From Clitoria ternatea (taxonomy: Eukaryota; Streptophyta; Magnoliopsida; Fabales; Fabaceae): a DNA stretch of 64,000 nt. The first letter of the stretch is position 1. The number at the start of each line of letters is the position of its first letter. Location of the stretch: contig CM075669.1 of NCBI GenBank assembly GCA_037962975.1, forward strand, positions 192,208,501 to 192,272,500, read 5' to 3'. This document shows, one piece after another, positions 46,837 through 57,940 of the stretch. A model generated the notes under the pieces. It was given only the letters and a program-made list of their open reading frames with translations. It searched no databases and was not told the origin of the DNA. A program made the translations under genes and the position numbers.

Positions 46837-48521
46837 TGATAAGTGTTTTGCTTATATTGAGTTTACTGAAAGAGAATCAAGTTTGTATAATATGAACTCA
46901 ATGAAATGGATGTGCCAAGTTTAAACACAGAAGTTGTAATATAGTATAGTTGTCGTTCCACTGAGGAGGTGCTAGAATGAAGATCTTAGTTTGAATTGAT
47001 TAGGCAGAAAGTTTCAGTTTTGATTTGTTGTGAATGTTGCTGAATGAAAAACAGTAAGTAACAAAATAACAGAGGATAGCACTTTGCAAAATATAACAGT
47101 AAATGATGTTGGAAAAATCAGTTTTGTAAAACAGGGATTGGCTTCATCACATCTTCACCTCTGTAAGCTGCATAAGTTTCCATATAAGTAAATCGAAAAG
47201 ATAAGTTCTACGTCACAATCAAAGTCATTTGCATCGATCCCTCGACTACAAAATTCATAAGAATGATTTCCAAACCGCTGATCCCTCAGTCACTTTGGAA
47301 ACCATTCCAGCATTATCGATCGATTGTTTTGACGTTTGTTGCGTTAGACGCCATCCCTGGCTACCTACTCACAACAAGCATTTCTTTCAGGGTCTGCTTT
47401 CAAAAGTCACTTCCCAGCATACTCAAGAAAACTTAGAACAAGAAAATAGTGATCAAGTACTTTCAGGCATTAAACGCAGAAGGAAATACAGAAACTTTAT
47501 CAAATCTCATTACTCAATGAAAACTTACGACAGCATTACTTCAGTGTTGAATGGATTACAACCAATCCCATAAGGGAGATTAGTTATTCATGCCTTGCAT
47601 TTTCACCATCAAAGAAATGAATACAGACAATGGAAAGTGTGAAATGAAAAATACAGAGGATGAAATGATGTATCAGATGATAGAAGATTGATGATCCTGA
47701 TGCCCTGTTTGCAGCTTGCTTTATAGGAGTTTTTGGCTCAGCTTCTCTTACCCACTTGCGTAGAACCCATGCGGCATCTTTCAGAGACTGGTGGAAACAG
47801 CAGAAAGTGGATGAGTTTGCATCGCATTATGGGTGAATAAAGAATTAAGGAGCCCACGCTGTGTGAGTCACGCTTGAGCTTGATGGTCACGCTCAAGCGT
47901 GAAGGGCTCTGAAGCTTTTTAATAGTCTTGCGCTTGAGCTTCCTTGTCCACGCCTAAGCGTGGTTCCTTTGTTCAGCATATGCTTGATCCTTCGCTTCAA
48001 GCTGGGCATGTTACGCTTTAAGCGAGCTCCTCTATCCCCACAGATGTGTTCCACGCTCAAGCCACGCTCAAGCGGGATCGAGGTCACGCCCAAGCGGCTC
48101 CTGCTCACGCTTGAGCGTGAGATGACCTGATGCTGTTCCTTCTTCCATTTCAGTCACGCTTTAAGCTTCTTGGTGCCACGCTTGAGCGTCAGTCATGCAT
48201 GAAGTCACGCTTGAGCGAGCTCGGGCTCACGCTCAAGCGTGAGGGGCTGTTGGTGAGTTCCTTGTTTCACTTGGGTGCATGGGCAACGTGGCTTCCACGC
48301 TCAGGCGTGAAGTGTACCACGCTCAAGTGTCCTTTGCTTGATGCTCTTGGTTTCTTCAAGGCTTTTGACAAGTTGTTCCTGATTTTCAGATTTGAAGCTT
48401 CTTTCCTTAATACTTCCTTTATACTCAAAATCATGCTCAATTATTTATTAATTTTGTTAAGTTATTCAAAAGAATAGTTCTAATTGAGCCATGAATTTAA
48501 TCATAAAATAAGCACTCATCA
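46837..48521 (-). repeat. Athila 3' LTR
   Basis: On the plus strand it runs from TGATAAGTG to CACTCATCA; on the minus strand it begins TGATGAGTG. It includes the CACGCTTGAGCGTG array (about 47868-48330). Frames at 47229-47573 and 48130-48477 recur identically in the other LTR and have no domain, so they are not called. Confidence 0.95.
47868..48330. repeat. CACGCTTGAGCGTG dyad array, 3' LTR
   Basis: About fifteen copies of CACGCTTGAGCG or its complement CGCTCAAGCGTG, many as the full 14-bp dyad, spaced 15-50 bp. Repeated in the 5' LTR at about 58973-59440. Confidence 0.9.
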
Positions 48522-48536
48522 AACTCTCCTCAACCT
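48522..48536 (-). other. Athila polypurine tract
   Basis: On the minus strand GGTTGAGGAGAGTTT directly precedes the 3' LTR start TGATGAGTG. Confidence 0.75.
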
Positions 48537-49817
48537 AGATTTTTGCTTGTCCTCAAGTAACAAGAAGATTTGAAAAGGGAAAACAAGCATTTAAAAATCT
48601 GAGTTTCTGTTGCAGACAAAAGTTTGAAAGGCAATAATCTGGCTTAATATCTAGACAAATGATTTTCTTAATACCAATTCCTTAAAATGTAATGCACCAT
48701 TACCTTATTCATAAAGCATGTAACCCATTGCTGTAAGAATATAGAATTTCTCATTATTTCTTACCCTGTGTCTGTTTCGCTCATCCATCATTAGAAATGT
48801 TCTCTTGACATTGCCCGTCATTTCTAGTAAAACCAAAATTCAAATGAATAGCAAGGATCAGAAGGTCTTTTAAGGGTGTAATGAGGCTGGGTTAACAAGA
48901 AACTTTGGTTTTTCTGGGTTTCAAAACGCATGTTTTTAAAGAAGAGCATAAGTGTTTTTGGTTGATTTAGAAGGCTCCTTTTCTGCATTGAAACTTTAGA
49001 ATTTTCTTTTGTTTTACTCCAGCTCTTTTATACAATCTTTAGAGAGCTTACTTATTCTTTCTGCATTTTCTTCTCCTGCCTCCATTTGTTTCATCTTCTT
49101 TTGAGAAAATTATTTTATGCTCTTTTTCAAGATGAACATGCAGGTAAGGTAGAATTTTTGCTTTTATGCTTAGCTCAGGGCAGAGAAAAATTTTCATGCT
49201 TTTATGGCTCAAAGATGGGCTGCCAAAAAATCGGATATTTTTATCAGGGTAGCTTTTTGGCTCTTGGCTAATTATTTTTCAAAATTGCCTTATCATTTCC
49301 TTGCTTGTTTCTTAAGAAAAAGGTTTAATTAGAAAATCAGTCAATGCTAATTTAACAAATTCAAATGAGGCTCTCAAGTGTTTAGATTTTTCTCACCTCT
49401 CATCAAGATATAAAGGTTACTTCCTTATTCTAACAGAAAAGGGTTCAAGTCATAAAAACAAGCAACAATACATGCATTCCAGTTCCTTGGTTCTTAATTA
49501 AGTCATTTTGCCTAAACAAAATCAGTGTTGTTGCCTAAAAACATTGTGCTGCTTAGAAACTTTTCTTTGTTCAAAAAGTGAAATCTTTGGTTGGGGTTTT
49601 CAGGGATGTTCAAAGTCTTAATCATCAAAACAGGAATAATCAAAAACAAACAAGAATAATCACAGGCAGATAGGAATAATCACAGGCATATAATCTCAAA
49701 CAATTTCTAAAGTGTGTTGTACTAAAGATAAAGTATGTACTAAAGGTAAAGTAAGGCTATAAATTGTCAAACTAAGTAGCAATTTTAATTGTCAAGAACT
49801 GAAAGCATTAAAAAGTT
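48537..49817 (-). other. Athila 3' noncoding region
   Basis: 1.3 kb between the env-like stop and the PPT with no convincing frame. Long post-env noncoding sequence is usual in Athila. No other signal seen. Confidence 0.6.
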
Positions 49818-51126
49818 TCACTCTTCCTCGGATGAGTCCTCCTCTGTTCCCAAGTCTTTTTCTGGAGGTCCCTGAGTTGAAGTTCCTGGCCTATCCTCCT
49901 GTGTAGCCTCACCTCCTCCCACAAACGGAGGCCTGTCCCCAGGCCAAGCAAGCAGGGCCTCAAACTGGGCAGGTGGCATCCATGGATTGTGTTGACCTGC
50001 AGGAATGCTATGATAAAGGCCATTGTGAACATGTAACAAACCTCTATGCTGAGCGTTCTGCTGGGCTAGGAGATGGCTGTTTTGAACTTTCAGGATGTGA
50101 ATGCCTTGTAAAATCAGGTTGGCTTCAGTGCTGAGGGGGGGGGGGGTGGGCAGGTGCAGTGCTGAATGTTTGCTGTGCTGCTTGTGGGGCATGTAGAGGA
50201 GGTGCATCAGTTGCAGGGAGTGCTGGATTGCTGCAGTAACGCTCAATGAAGCGTTTGTCTATTGAAGGCCTGATTGGTTTGAGGTCTTGTACCTCAACAC
50301 CATGAGCTGCACAAAAATCAGTGATAAAGGCAGGAAAACCAAGACTCCCTTTTACCTTTTGACCTGCCTGGGAGTACTTCCGGTCAGAAATCACAAACTT
50401 GTGGATTTTATCCGATAGTACTTGGGCTAGATCAATAGAGATGTCCTCTCTCAGAATGCAGTATAGGAGATAACACCTACTAAAAATCAAATCAGAAACA
50501 TGAGCGTTAGGTGCTATGTTAGCTAATAAGAAGGAAGTCCAAACTTGAGCAACAGTAGTCATGTCCCTTCTTAAAACTCTCAGTGGTGTCTCTCCTTGCC
50601 CCATTTGGAAGTGGTGTCCTGGAACACAGATAGCGGCTTCAAGGTCATGTGTGGCAATGAACTGGTTCCTTGCAACCATGGCAGCATATTCGCAGATTTC
50701 CCCTTCTCCTAAGGTCATGATGTTCCCCAAGTAGAAATTGATGGTGTCTCTGTCATATGAGAGCCATGTACCCCGCACATAGGTTTTTCGTTCCCCCCCT
50801 CCATCTCTTGTCCACGCGTTTGCATAGAATTCTCTTACCACTTCAGGGTCAAATTTCTCCCTTGGGTAACATACTTTTAGCCAATTTCTCCTTCTTATAA
50901 TCTGCAGGAAGGCATCGCATTCTCCCAAGGCCAAGTCTACTTTCCTTTCTGGTATGAATGTCCAATTTGAGATGTCTTCATACCGCTTGCTGTTGCCTTG
51001 CTTCCTGAATCTTGGAGCATCATCTTGTTTATCTGTTCGTGGTCTTTTGCCCTTGTTCTTTCGGGAACTTCTTTTTGGGGAAGTGGTGGCAGGGGGATTT
51101 GGTGCAGTTTGCTTGGTTCTGGCCAT
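49818..51126 (-). pseudogene. Athila env-position gene (plant transposon-protein domain), frameshifted
   Basis: The ATG at 51126 opens MARTKQTA, followed by a basic Ser/Pro/Lys-rich segment (residues about 10-50) and the domain seen in many Athila third frames (FDPEVVREFYANAW; TYVRGTWLSYDRDTINFYLG; SRCYLLYCIL). The frame ends at 50125 in PPPPQH. The next frame, open from 50246, continues to an acidic end, GTEEDSSEEE, at 49818. The switch coincides with a run of 12 C on the coding strand (50135-50146), so a one- or two-base slip is likely. TTCTTGCAG directly before the ATG resembles a 3' splice site. The frame is open upstream to 51255. No signal peptide or transmembrane segment is obvious, so envelope function is doubtful. 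Confidence 0.8.
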
Positions 51127-51610
51127 CTGCAAGAAGGTTAAGAACCACTTTGCACTTAAAATACTTCCTTTTAGGACTTTTATCAAACATTCAGCATGCA
51201 TTAAAAGAATGTGAAATAGAAAAGGGACATGCATTACAATGAAAGTGAAACACAAGAACCAAACCTTGAACGTCTTTCTCTAACAATTCAGGAACAACCA
51301 AGTATAGATCATAGCATTCATTAAACACAGAGAGAAATGACATCAACATGTGCAAAAAGAAAGGTATAAATCCTCCCTAACACATATGCTGTTAGTTCAA
51401 AAAGAGGATAGGGCAGTAGTTACCTGGAAGGATCCGAAAGTGCAAGAGAGAATGGCTTGCAAAATAAGAGTGCGACTTATGAAATGAGAGTGAAAAGACA
51501 ATTATTGGAGAAGAGAGGCAGTTATAAAACTTAGAGAGTCAGAAGGTTAATGAACGGTTATGTAAGTGAGAGAGTGGGCAGTTTCAAAATTCTGCATTTA
51601 TTAGCATCAG
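51127..51610 (-). other. Athila spacer upstream of env-like gene
   Basis: Between the env-like ATG and the dyad array. Minus-strand text just before the ATG reads CTTAACCTTCTTGCAG: branch-point-like, pyrimidine tract, AG. No gene. Confidence 0.6.
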
Positions 51611-52290
51611 GGGCTGTTTACATTCTCACGCTTGAATTCCACGCTTGAGCGCAATACAACCACGCTTGAGCGTGATCGATCTGGATGCAAAGTTTGAGAA
51701 TGGAAACTTCACGCTTGAGCGCAATATAACCACGCTTGAGCGTGATCGGCCTGGATGCAAAGTTTGGGAATGAAAACTTCACGCTTGAGCGTGTTTTTGT
51801 CACGCTTGGGCGTAAGAGTTTCGCGCTTGAGCGCAGGTTTATCACGCTTGAGCGTGTGGGCATTGCTCCAAGGTATGCTTTCCTCGCTCAGGCTGGTTTT
51901 TATCTCGCTTGAGCGTACAACAAAGTTTTAATACCTGATGCTTTATCAATGTCTCGCTTGAGCGCATGTTTGAGCGCAGGTATGTTGCGCTTGAGCGCCA
52001 AAGTATCACGCTTGAGCGTGATCACCCATCTGATGCTTAGTTTAACTTCTCGCTTGGGCGCAGGGGTCTTGCTTTGAGCGTGTCAGCCTCTGATTGCTGT
52101 CCAGATCCTTTCGCTTAAGCGTAATAGGTCACGCTTAAGCGAGATCGGGTTTATTTTGTTGAAAATTTCTTTAGCAGAGGTGCCACGCTTAAGCTTGACT
52201 CTCACGCTTAAGCTTGATGAGGATGGTTTAGGACTTACCTTGGCTCGCTTAAGCTAGATTATCCACGCTTGAGCGTGGTGATGTCCTCAT
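51611..52290. repeat. CACGCTTGAGCG array between pol and env-like gene
   Basis: About twenty-five copies of the LTR word, including CGCTTAAGC variants. Part is a roughly 86-bp direct duplication (about 51650-51780). It lies outside the LTRs, in the pol-env gap. Confidence 0.88.
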
Positions 52291-52492
52291 GTCTCTCTGA
52301 ACTCAACCTCCAACTCCAGTTTTGTTTGCCTTTGTTTGAGACTCTTCTACAAGGTAAACAGAAACTTTTTTATTTTTTATTTTTATTTTTATTTTTATTT
52401 TTGAAAAATTTTCAAAGAAATAAAACACAAAAGATTGGGTTGCCTCCCAATAAGCGCTTGTTTAACGTCATTAGCTCGACGCCTGAGTTTGA

Positions 52493-55400
52493 TCATGGGT
52501 CTTTTAGCAGGATATCAGTGGCAACCTTCTCCACTTCTCCCCCTAAATAGGGCTTTATTCTCTGTCCGTTCACGACCCAAGTTCTTTCAGATTTTGGATC
52601 TTGCAACTCAATAGCTCCATAAGGTTTCACCTCCCTGACAATAAAGGGTCCTGACCATTTAGACTTGAGTTTTCCTGGGAATAGTTTCATCCTTGAGTTG
52701 AAAAGAAGAACAGATTGTCCCTGGTGAAAACTTTTTTTCATGATGTGTCTATCATGGTAAACCTTCATTTTCTCTTTATAGATCCTGGATGAGTCATAGG
52801 CATGATTCCTCCATTCTTCCAACTTGTGCATCTGAATCTTCCTTTCTTCAGCTGATGCCTTTGGGTCATAGTTGAGGGTTTTCAGTGCCCAAAATGCTTT
52901 ATGTTCAAGTTCCACTGGAAGATGGCAATTTTTACCATATACCAATTGATAAGGTGAAAATCCAGTTGGTGCCTTGTATGCTGTTCTATAGGCCCATAAA
53001 GCGTCATCTAACTTCAATGACCAGTCTTTTCTGCTTTGGCTGATTGTCTTCTCAAGTATCCTCTTAATTTCTCGGTTGGATACTTCCACTTGGCCATTGG
53101 CTTGAGGATGGTAAGGGGAAGTTACTTTGTGCTTGACTCCATAATGTTCAAGGCATCTTTGGAGTTGACTGTTGCAGAAATGAGAGCCTCCATCACTTAT
53201 TAAAACTCTTGGGGTGCCAAACCTGCTGAAAATGTGTTTCTTAAGAAATTTGATGACAGTCTTGGCATCAGCTTTAGTACATGCCATGGCTTCCACCCAC
53301 TTGGAGACATAGTCTACTGCCACAATTATGTACTCATTTGAGAATGACATTGGTAATGGCCCAGTAAAATCGATGCCCCAGCAATCAAAGACTTCTATTT
53401 CAAGGATGGCAGTCAAGGGCATCTCATGTCTTTTTGATATGTTTCCTGTCTTCTGACATGCTTCACAATGCTGCACAAAAACATTAGCATCTTTAAACAA
53501 AGAGGGCCAATAAAAACCTGATTGGAGGATCTTTGCTGCTGTCCTTTCCCCATTGAAATGTCCTCCATAGGGTGAGCTGTGACAGTGCCACAGGATGCTC
53601 TCAGCCTCCTCTTGGGACACACATCTCCTCAAGATGTGATCTGATCCAAGTTTGAATAGGTAGGGGTCATCCCATATGAATTGCTTTGCATCCCTTAGAA
53701 ACTTCTTCTTCTGCTGCCATGAAAGGTCATCAGGCAGCATTCCAGCAGCTTTAAAGTTGGCCATGTCTGCAAACCATGGCCGTTCTTTCATCATCAGTAG
53801 CTTCTCATCAGGAAATTCTTCCTTCACTTCAGGTTGGAGCCGTGTGACTTCCTGATTGACAAGTCGGGACAAATGATCTGCAATGAAATTTTCGCTGCCC
53901 TTTTTGTCTTTGACTACTAGGTTGAATTCTTGCATTAGCAAGATCCATCTAATTAGTCTGGGCTTAGAATCAGGCTTATTCAATAGATATTTAATGGCAG
54001 CATGGTCAGTAAAAATAGTAATCTTGGAACCAATCAGATAAGGTCTAAATTTTTCCAGGCCAAACACTATTGCTAAGAGTTCTTTCTCTGTTGTTGCATA
54101 ATTTGTTTGTGCAGGGTTTAAAACTTTACTAGCATAGTGTATAACATGAAAAATTTTAGCCTTTCTTTGTCCTAATACGGCCCCAACAGCATAATCACTG
54201 GCATCACACATTATTTCAAAATCTAGTCCCCAATCAGGGGCAACTATTACAGGTGCACATGTTAGTTTATGCTTTAGAGTTTCAAAGGCATGTAAACAAG
54301 AATCATCAAAAATAAAAGGAGTGTCTTTGTTTAAGAGATTACTCAAAGGCTTTGCAATTTTTGAGAAGTCCTTGATGAACCTTCTATAAAATCCTGCATG
54401 GCCCAAGAAGCTTCTGACTCCTTTTACATTTCCTGGTGGTGGCAATTTCTCGATTACTTCTACCTTTGCTTTGTCCACTTCAATACCTCTTTTGGAGATT
54501 TGATGTCCTAATACAATGCCTTCAGTCACCATGAAGTGACATTTTTCCCAATTCAAAACCAAATTGGTGTCTACACATCTTTTCAACACAATGGTCAAAT
54601 TATTCAAACATTGATCAAATGATAAACCAAAAACAGAGAAATCATCCATGAAAACCTCTATGCATTTTTCCACCAAATCAGAGAAGATAGCAAGCATACA
54701 TCTTTGAAATGTTGCAGGGGCATTGCACAATCCGAAGGGCATTTTTCTGTATGCAAATACCCCAAAGGGACATGTGAATGCTGTTTTTTCTTGATCCTCA
54801 GGTGCAACTACGATCTGGTTATACCCTGAGTATCCATCTAGGAAGCAGTAGTATGCTTGACCTGCAAGTCTTTCTAACATTTGATCCATGAAGGGTAGAG
54901 GGAAGTGATCTTTCCGGGTAGCAGTGTTTAGTTTCCTGTAATCGATACACATCCTCCATCCTGTGACTGTTCTTGTAGGGATCAATTCATGCTTCTCATT
55001 CTGTATGACAGTGATTCCTCCTTTCTTTGGAACAACCTGCACAGGACTTACCCAAGAGCTATCAGAAATAGGATAAATTATACCAGCTTCTAGTAATTTA
55101 GTTACCTCCCCTTTTACCACTTCCTTCATAATTGGGTTCAAACGTCTCTGTGGCTGAGCAATTGGTTTGAATTCTTGTTCCATGTAAATGTGATGAGTGC
55201 AGTAAGCTGGGCTTATTCCCTTCAAATCTTCCAGCCTCCATCCAATCGCTGTTGAATGTTCCTTTAACACTTGAATCAACTGCTTCTCTTCTGTACCTGT
55301 CAATTCCCTATTAATAATAACAGGTTTTTGGTTATCATTATCAAGAAAGACATATTTCAAGTGTGGAGGTAAAGCTTTTAACTCCACTTTTGGTGGGACA

Positions 55401-57811
55401 ACTTCTTTTGTTTCCTCAGACAGCCTTTCAAAGTGACTTTCTTTTTGAGTATCTTGCTTGTCCTTCTTGTCTTCCTCCATTGCTCTAATGTTCAGCTTCT
55501 CTAGTGGGTCTCTGTTGAACCATTCGTTGGTTTGTTCTCTGATGGCTTCTTCTTCAATGTCAATTTTGAAGCACTGTTGTTTGTCTTTTGGGTATTTCAT
55601 TGCATCAAACATGTTGAAGTTTACTTCTTCATCTTGCACTCTTACTTTTAACTTCCCGTCATCCACATCAATGATTACTTTTGCAGTCTTCATGAAGGGT
55701 CTCCCCAAAATGAGAGGTACTTCTGCATCTTCTTCTATATCCATTATGACAAAATCTACAGGAAATACAAACTTGTCAACTCTTACCAGTACATCTTCAG
55801 CTATGCCATATGGAAATTTCATAGACCTATCCGCCAGCTGGAGGGTTATCCGGGTTGGCTTCACCTCAAGATCTCCAATTTTTTTCACCATTGAGAGAGG
55901 CATTAGATTAATGCTTGCTCCCAAATCCAAGAGTGCTTTTCCTACTGGTAGAGTACCAATAGTTACTGGGATTGTGAAACTTCCGGGGTCTTTTGTTTTT
56001 TGTGGCAGTGCCTTTTGAATGATGGCACTGCAGCCTGCTGCAAGCTCCACTGTTTCTTCAGAAAATCTCTTCTTCTTTGTTAACAGCTCCTTCATAAATT
56101 TAGCGTAAGTTGGCATTTGCTCCATGGCTTCCACAAAAGGTATGTTTATTTGTAACCTTTTGAAGATATCCATAAATCTTGCAAATTGCCTTTCCTTGTC
56201 CATTTTTGAAGGGTTCTTTGGATACGGCAAGCTCTTCAGTTGTGGTGTTGGGTCGTCCACCTTCTTCTTCCCCTCTTTTATTTCTTTCTTTTTTTCTTTT
56301 TCAACTTCCTCCTTCATATCATTATTCTTCTTTTCACTAACTTCCTCTTCTGTTTCTTTTTCTTTTTCTACTTTTTCTTCCACCTTGTCATTCTCTTTTT
56401 GTCCAATGACCTTTCCACTTCTTGTTGTGATTGCTTTGCATTGCTCCTTTGGATTTGGGTGTGTATTAGCTCCAAATTGAGAGTTGTGATGCTCTGCAAT
56501 TTGGCGAGCCAATTGCCCCACTTGTGTCTCCAGGTTTCTTATCGAAGCATCAGTGTTCTTTTGGTTGGTGATTGAGACCTGCATGAATTTTTCTAGAGTG
56601 TCCTCTAGTTTTGATGTCCTTTCTGTCAATGAAGGACCTTGTTGATAAGGTTGCTGTCTGTTGGATGTGCTTGCTTCTTGCTTCCATCCACCATTTTGAC
56701 TATTCCTCCATCCCTGTGAAAAATTATTGGGGTAAGTATTGTTATTGAAATTACTTTGCTTACCTTGGTTATTCATATAGAGGATGGATTGGTCTCCTTG
56801 TTCTCCTTGGCAGTGTCCATTCTGATGTTCTCCTCCACAAAAGTCACATCTCATTTGTGCTTGTTGGTTTCCTGTAGAGGACTGTACAGCATGCAGTTGT
56901 TGCGGGAGTTTTGCCATTTGCTGTGTGAGAACTTCAATTTGTTGTGTCAAAATCTTATTTTGAGCCAAAATGGCATCTGTTGTATTAAGTTCCAACACTC
57001 CCTTCTTTTGGATTTGTGTTCTGTCATGCTGAGCCTGGTAATCTGTGGATGATAATGCTTCAATGATCCTTGTAGCTTGTTCTGCATCCACTGTCATCAT
57101 GGTTCCTCCAGCTGCTGCATCCAAAATCATTTTAGTATCACCCTTTAAATCACTGTAAAAGATATTCAATTGGGCAATATCTTCCAGTCCATGGTTTGGA
57201 CATCTTCTGAGGAGAGATTTGAAGCGTTCCCATGCTTCACAAAAGGGTTCATCATGGCTTTGTTTAAATGTTGTGATATCTAATTTAGCCTTGATGAATC
57301 TGGATGGTGGGAAGAATCTGTGTAGGAATTTTTCCTCCACTGTCTCCCAGCTGTTCAAGCTTTGATTTGGGTGTGACTGGAGCCATTCTTTGGCTTTTCC
57401 TGCAAGAGAAAAAGGAAACAATCTTAGGTATGCTGCCTCAATTACTTCCTGTTCAAATCCCATTGTTCCTACCAATTCATAGAATGTTGCCAAGTGAGTG
57501 TAAGGATCTTCACTGGACATTCCATGAAATTGATGGGAACTAATTAAACTAAGGAAAGCAGGTTTCATTTCTATAGCCCTGATTGTATTTGGTATAGCAA
57601 TGCTTGAGTAGTGTCTAGGTCCTTGTTGCAATGTGTAATCTCCAAGTGTTCTCCTTGGTGGATTTTGATTGTTGCTGTTGTCCTCCATTGTAACAGAGGA
57701 AGTTTGTCCTACGTGGAAGTTCTTCTTTGCTTTCTTGATTTTCTTGAGGAACCTATCTATCTCAGGATCAAATGCAAGCTGTTCTTTTGTACCCTGTCTT
57801 CTCAAGATCAT
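52493..57811 (-). CDS. gag-pol: Athila gag-pol polyprotein
   Basis: Single uninterrupted 1,772-residue frame. Order (approximate residues): Gag core 85-215 (FPFSLAGKAKEWLQS), zinc knuckle CDFCGGEHQNGHC about 320, a Lys/Glu-rich linker about 480-530, aspartic protease LLDLGASINLMP about 629, RT with YCFLDGYSGYNQI about 990 and FMDD about 1055, RNase H with CDASDYAVGAVLG about 1204, integrase HHCC finger about 1407-1455, and integrase D (WGIDFTGPL) about 1480, D (ISDGGSHF) about 1540 and E (VEVSNRE) about 1575. The Pro-Gln-Leu-rich middle of Gag lacks homology I know. All catalytic residues are present, so it may encode a working enzyme set. Translation could begin at 57811 or at the later METs (for example MEDNSNNQN, residue 42). 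Confidence 0.95.
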   Translation of the reverse strand: MILRRQGTKEQLAFDPEIDRFLKKIKKAKKNFHVGQTSSVTMEDNSNNQNPPRRTLGDYTLQQGPRHYSSIAIPNTIRAIEMKPAFLSLISSHQFHGMSSEDPYTHLATFYELVGTMGFEQEVIEAAYLRLFPFSLAGKAKEWLQSHPNQSLNSWETVEEKFLHRFFPPSRFIKAKLDITTFKQSHDEPFCEAWERFKSLLRRCPNHGLEDIAQLNIFYSDLKGDTKMILDAAAGGTMMTVDAEQATRIIEALSSTDYQAQHDRTQIQKKGVLELNTTDAILAQNKILTQQIEVLTQQMAKLPQQLHAVQSSTGNQQAQMRCDFCGGEHQNGHCQGEQGDQSILYMNNQGKQSNFNNNTYPNNFSQGWRNSQNGGWKQEASTSNRQQPYQQGPSLTERTSKLEDTLEKFMQVSITNQKNTDASIRNLETQVGQLARQIAEHHNSQFGANTHPNPKEQCKAITTRSGKVIGQKENDKVEEKVEKEKETEEEVSEKKNNDMKEEVEKEKKKEIKEGKKKVDDPTPQLKSLPYPKNPSKMDKERQFARFMDIFKRLQINIPFVEAMEQMPTYAKFMKELLTKKKRFSEETVELAAGCSAIIQKALPQKTKDPGSFTIPVTIGTLPVGKALLDLGASINLMPLSMVKKIGDLEVKPTRITLQLADRSMKFPYGIAEDVLVRVDKFVFPVDFVIMDIEEDAEVPLILGRPFMKTAKVIIDVDDGKLKVRVQDEEVNFNMFDAMKYPKDKQQCFKIDIEEEAIREQTNEWFNRDPLEKLNIRAMEEDKKDKQDTQKESHFERLSEETKEVVPPKVELKALPPHLKYVFLDNDNQKPVIINRELTGTEEKQLIQVLKEHSTAIGWRLEDLKGISPAYCTHHIYMEQEFKPIAQPQRRLNPIMKEVVKGEVTKLLEAGIIYPISDSSWVSPVQVVPKKGGITVIQNEKHELIPTRTVTGWRMCIDYRKLNTATRKDHFPLPFMDQMLERLAGQAYYCFLDGYSGYNQIVVAPEDQEKTAFTCPFGVFAYRKMPFGLCNAPATFQRCMLAIFSDLVEKCIEVFMDDFSVFGLSFDQCLNNLTIVLKRCVDTNLVLNWEKCHFMVTEGIVLGHQISKRGIEVDKAKVEVIEKLPPPGNVKGVRSFLGHAGFYRRFIKDFSKIAKPLSNLLNKDTPFIFDDSCLHAFETLKHKLTCAPVIVAPDWGLDFEIMCDASDYAVGAVLGQRKAKIFHVIHYASKVLNPAQTNYATTEKELLAIVFGLEKFRPYLIGSKITIFTDHAAIKYLLNKPDSKPRLIRWILLMQEFNLVVKDKKGSENFIADHLSRLVNQEVTRLQPEVKEEFPDEKLLMMKERPWFADMANFKAAGMLPDDLSWQQKKKFLRDAKQFIWDDPYLFKLGSDHILRRCVSQEEAESILWHCHSSPYGGHFNGERTAAKILQSGFYWPSLFKDANVFVQHCEACQKTGNISKRHEMPLTAILEIEVFDCWGIDFTGPLPMSFSNEYIIVAVDYVSKWVEAMACTKADAKTVIKFLKKHIFSRFGTPRVLISDGGSHFCNSQLQRCLEHYGVKHKVTSPYHPQANGQVEVSNREIKRILEKTISQSRKDWSLKLDDALWAYRTAYKAPTGFSPYQLVYGKNCHLPVELEHKAFWALKTLNYDPKASAEERKIQMHKLEEWRNHAYDSSRIYKEKMKVYHDRHIMKKSFHQGQSVLLFNSRMKLFPGKLKSKWSGPFIVREVKPYGAIELQDPKSERTWVVNGQRIKPYLGGEVEKVATDILLKDP

Positions 57812-57922
57812 AAATCAAGAACTCAAAGTAGCAAGGTTACTGAAAAATAAAAACAAATTACAAACAAGTTTATTTACACTGTCTTGTCAATTCAATGCTA
57901 AAATATTCAAGCTTAAATCACC
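57812..57922 (-). other. Athila short leader
   Basis: About 110 bp between PBS and gag ATG; no feature seen. Confidence 0.6.
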
Positions 57923-57940
57923 TCCCCGGCTGCGGCGCCA
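57923..57940 (-). other. primer binding site, tRNA-Asp type
   Basis: On the minus strand TGGCGCCGCAGCCGGGGA, five bases after the 5' LTR. It differs at two central positions from the tRNA-Asp complement usual in Athila (GTT in place of GCA). Confidence 0.85.

Noticed and set aside
47229..47573. 114-codon frame present twice (also 58332-58676), and the 115-codon frame at 48130-48477 and 59233-59580
   Set aside because: Duplicated only because they lie in the two LTRs; the text is the LTR and its dyad array, with no recognised domain.
51103..51126. Histone H3 gene start
   Set aside because: Only the first eight residues match; the rest is the Athila env-position domain.
49818..51126. DNA transposon gene, because the domain is named for plant transposons
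   Set aside because: It lies between pol and the 3' LTR of an Athila element with the usual order; no terminal inverted repeats or transposase catalytic motif.
55458..56018. 186-codon plus-strand frame
   Set aside because: Antisense shadow of the Athila gag-pol frame.
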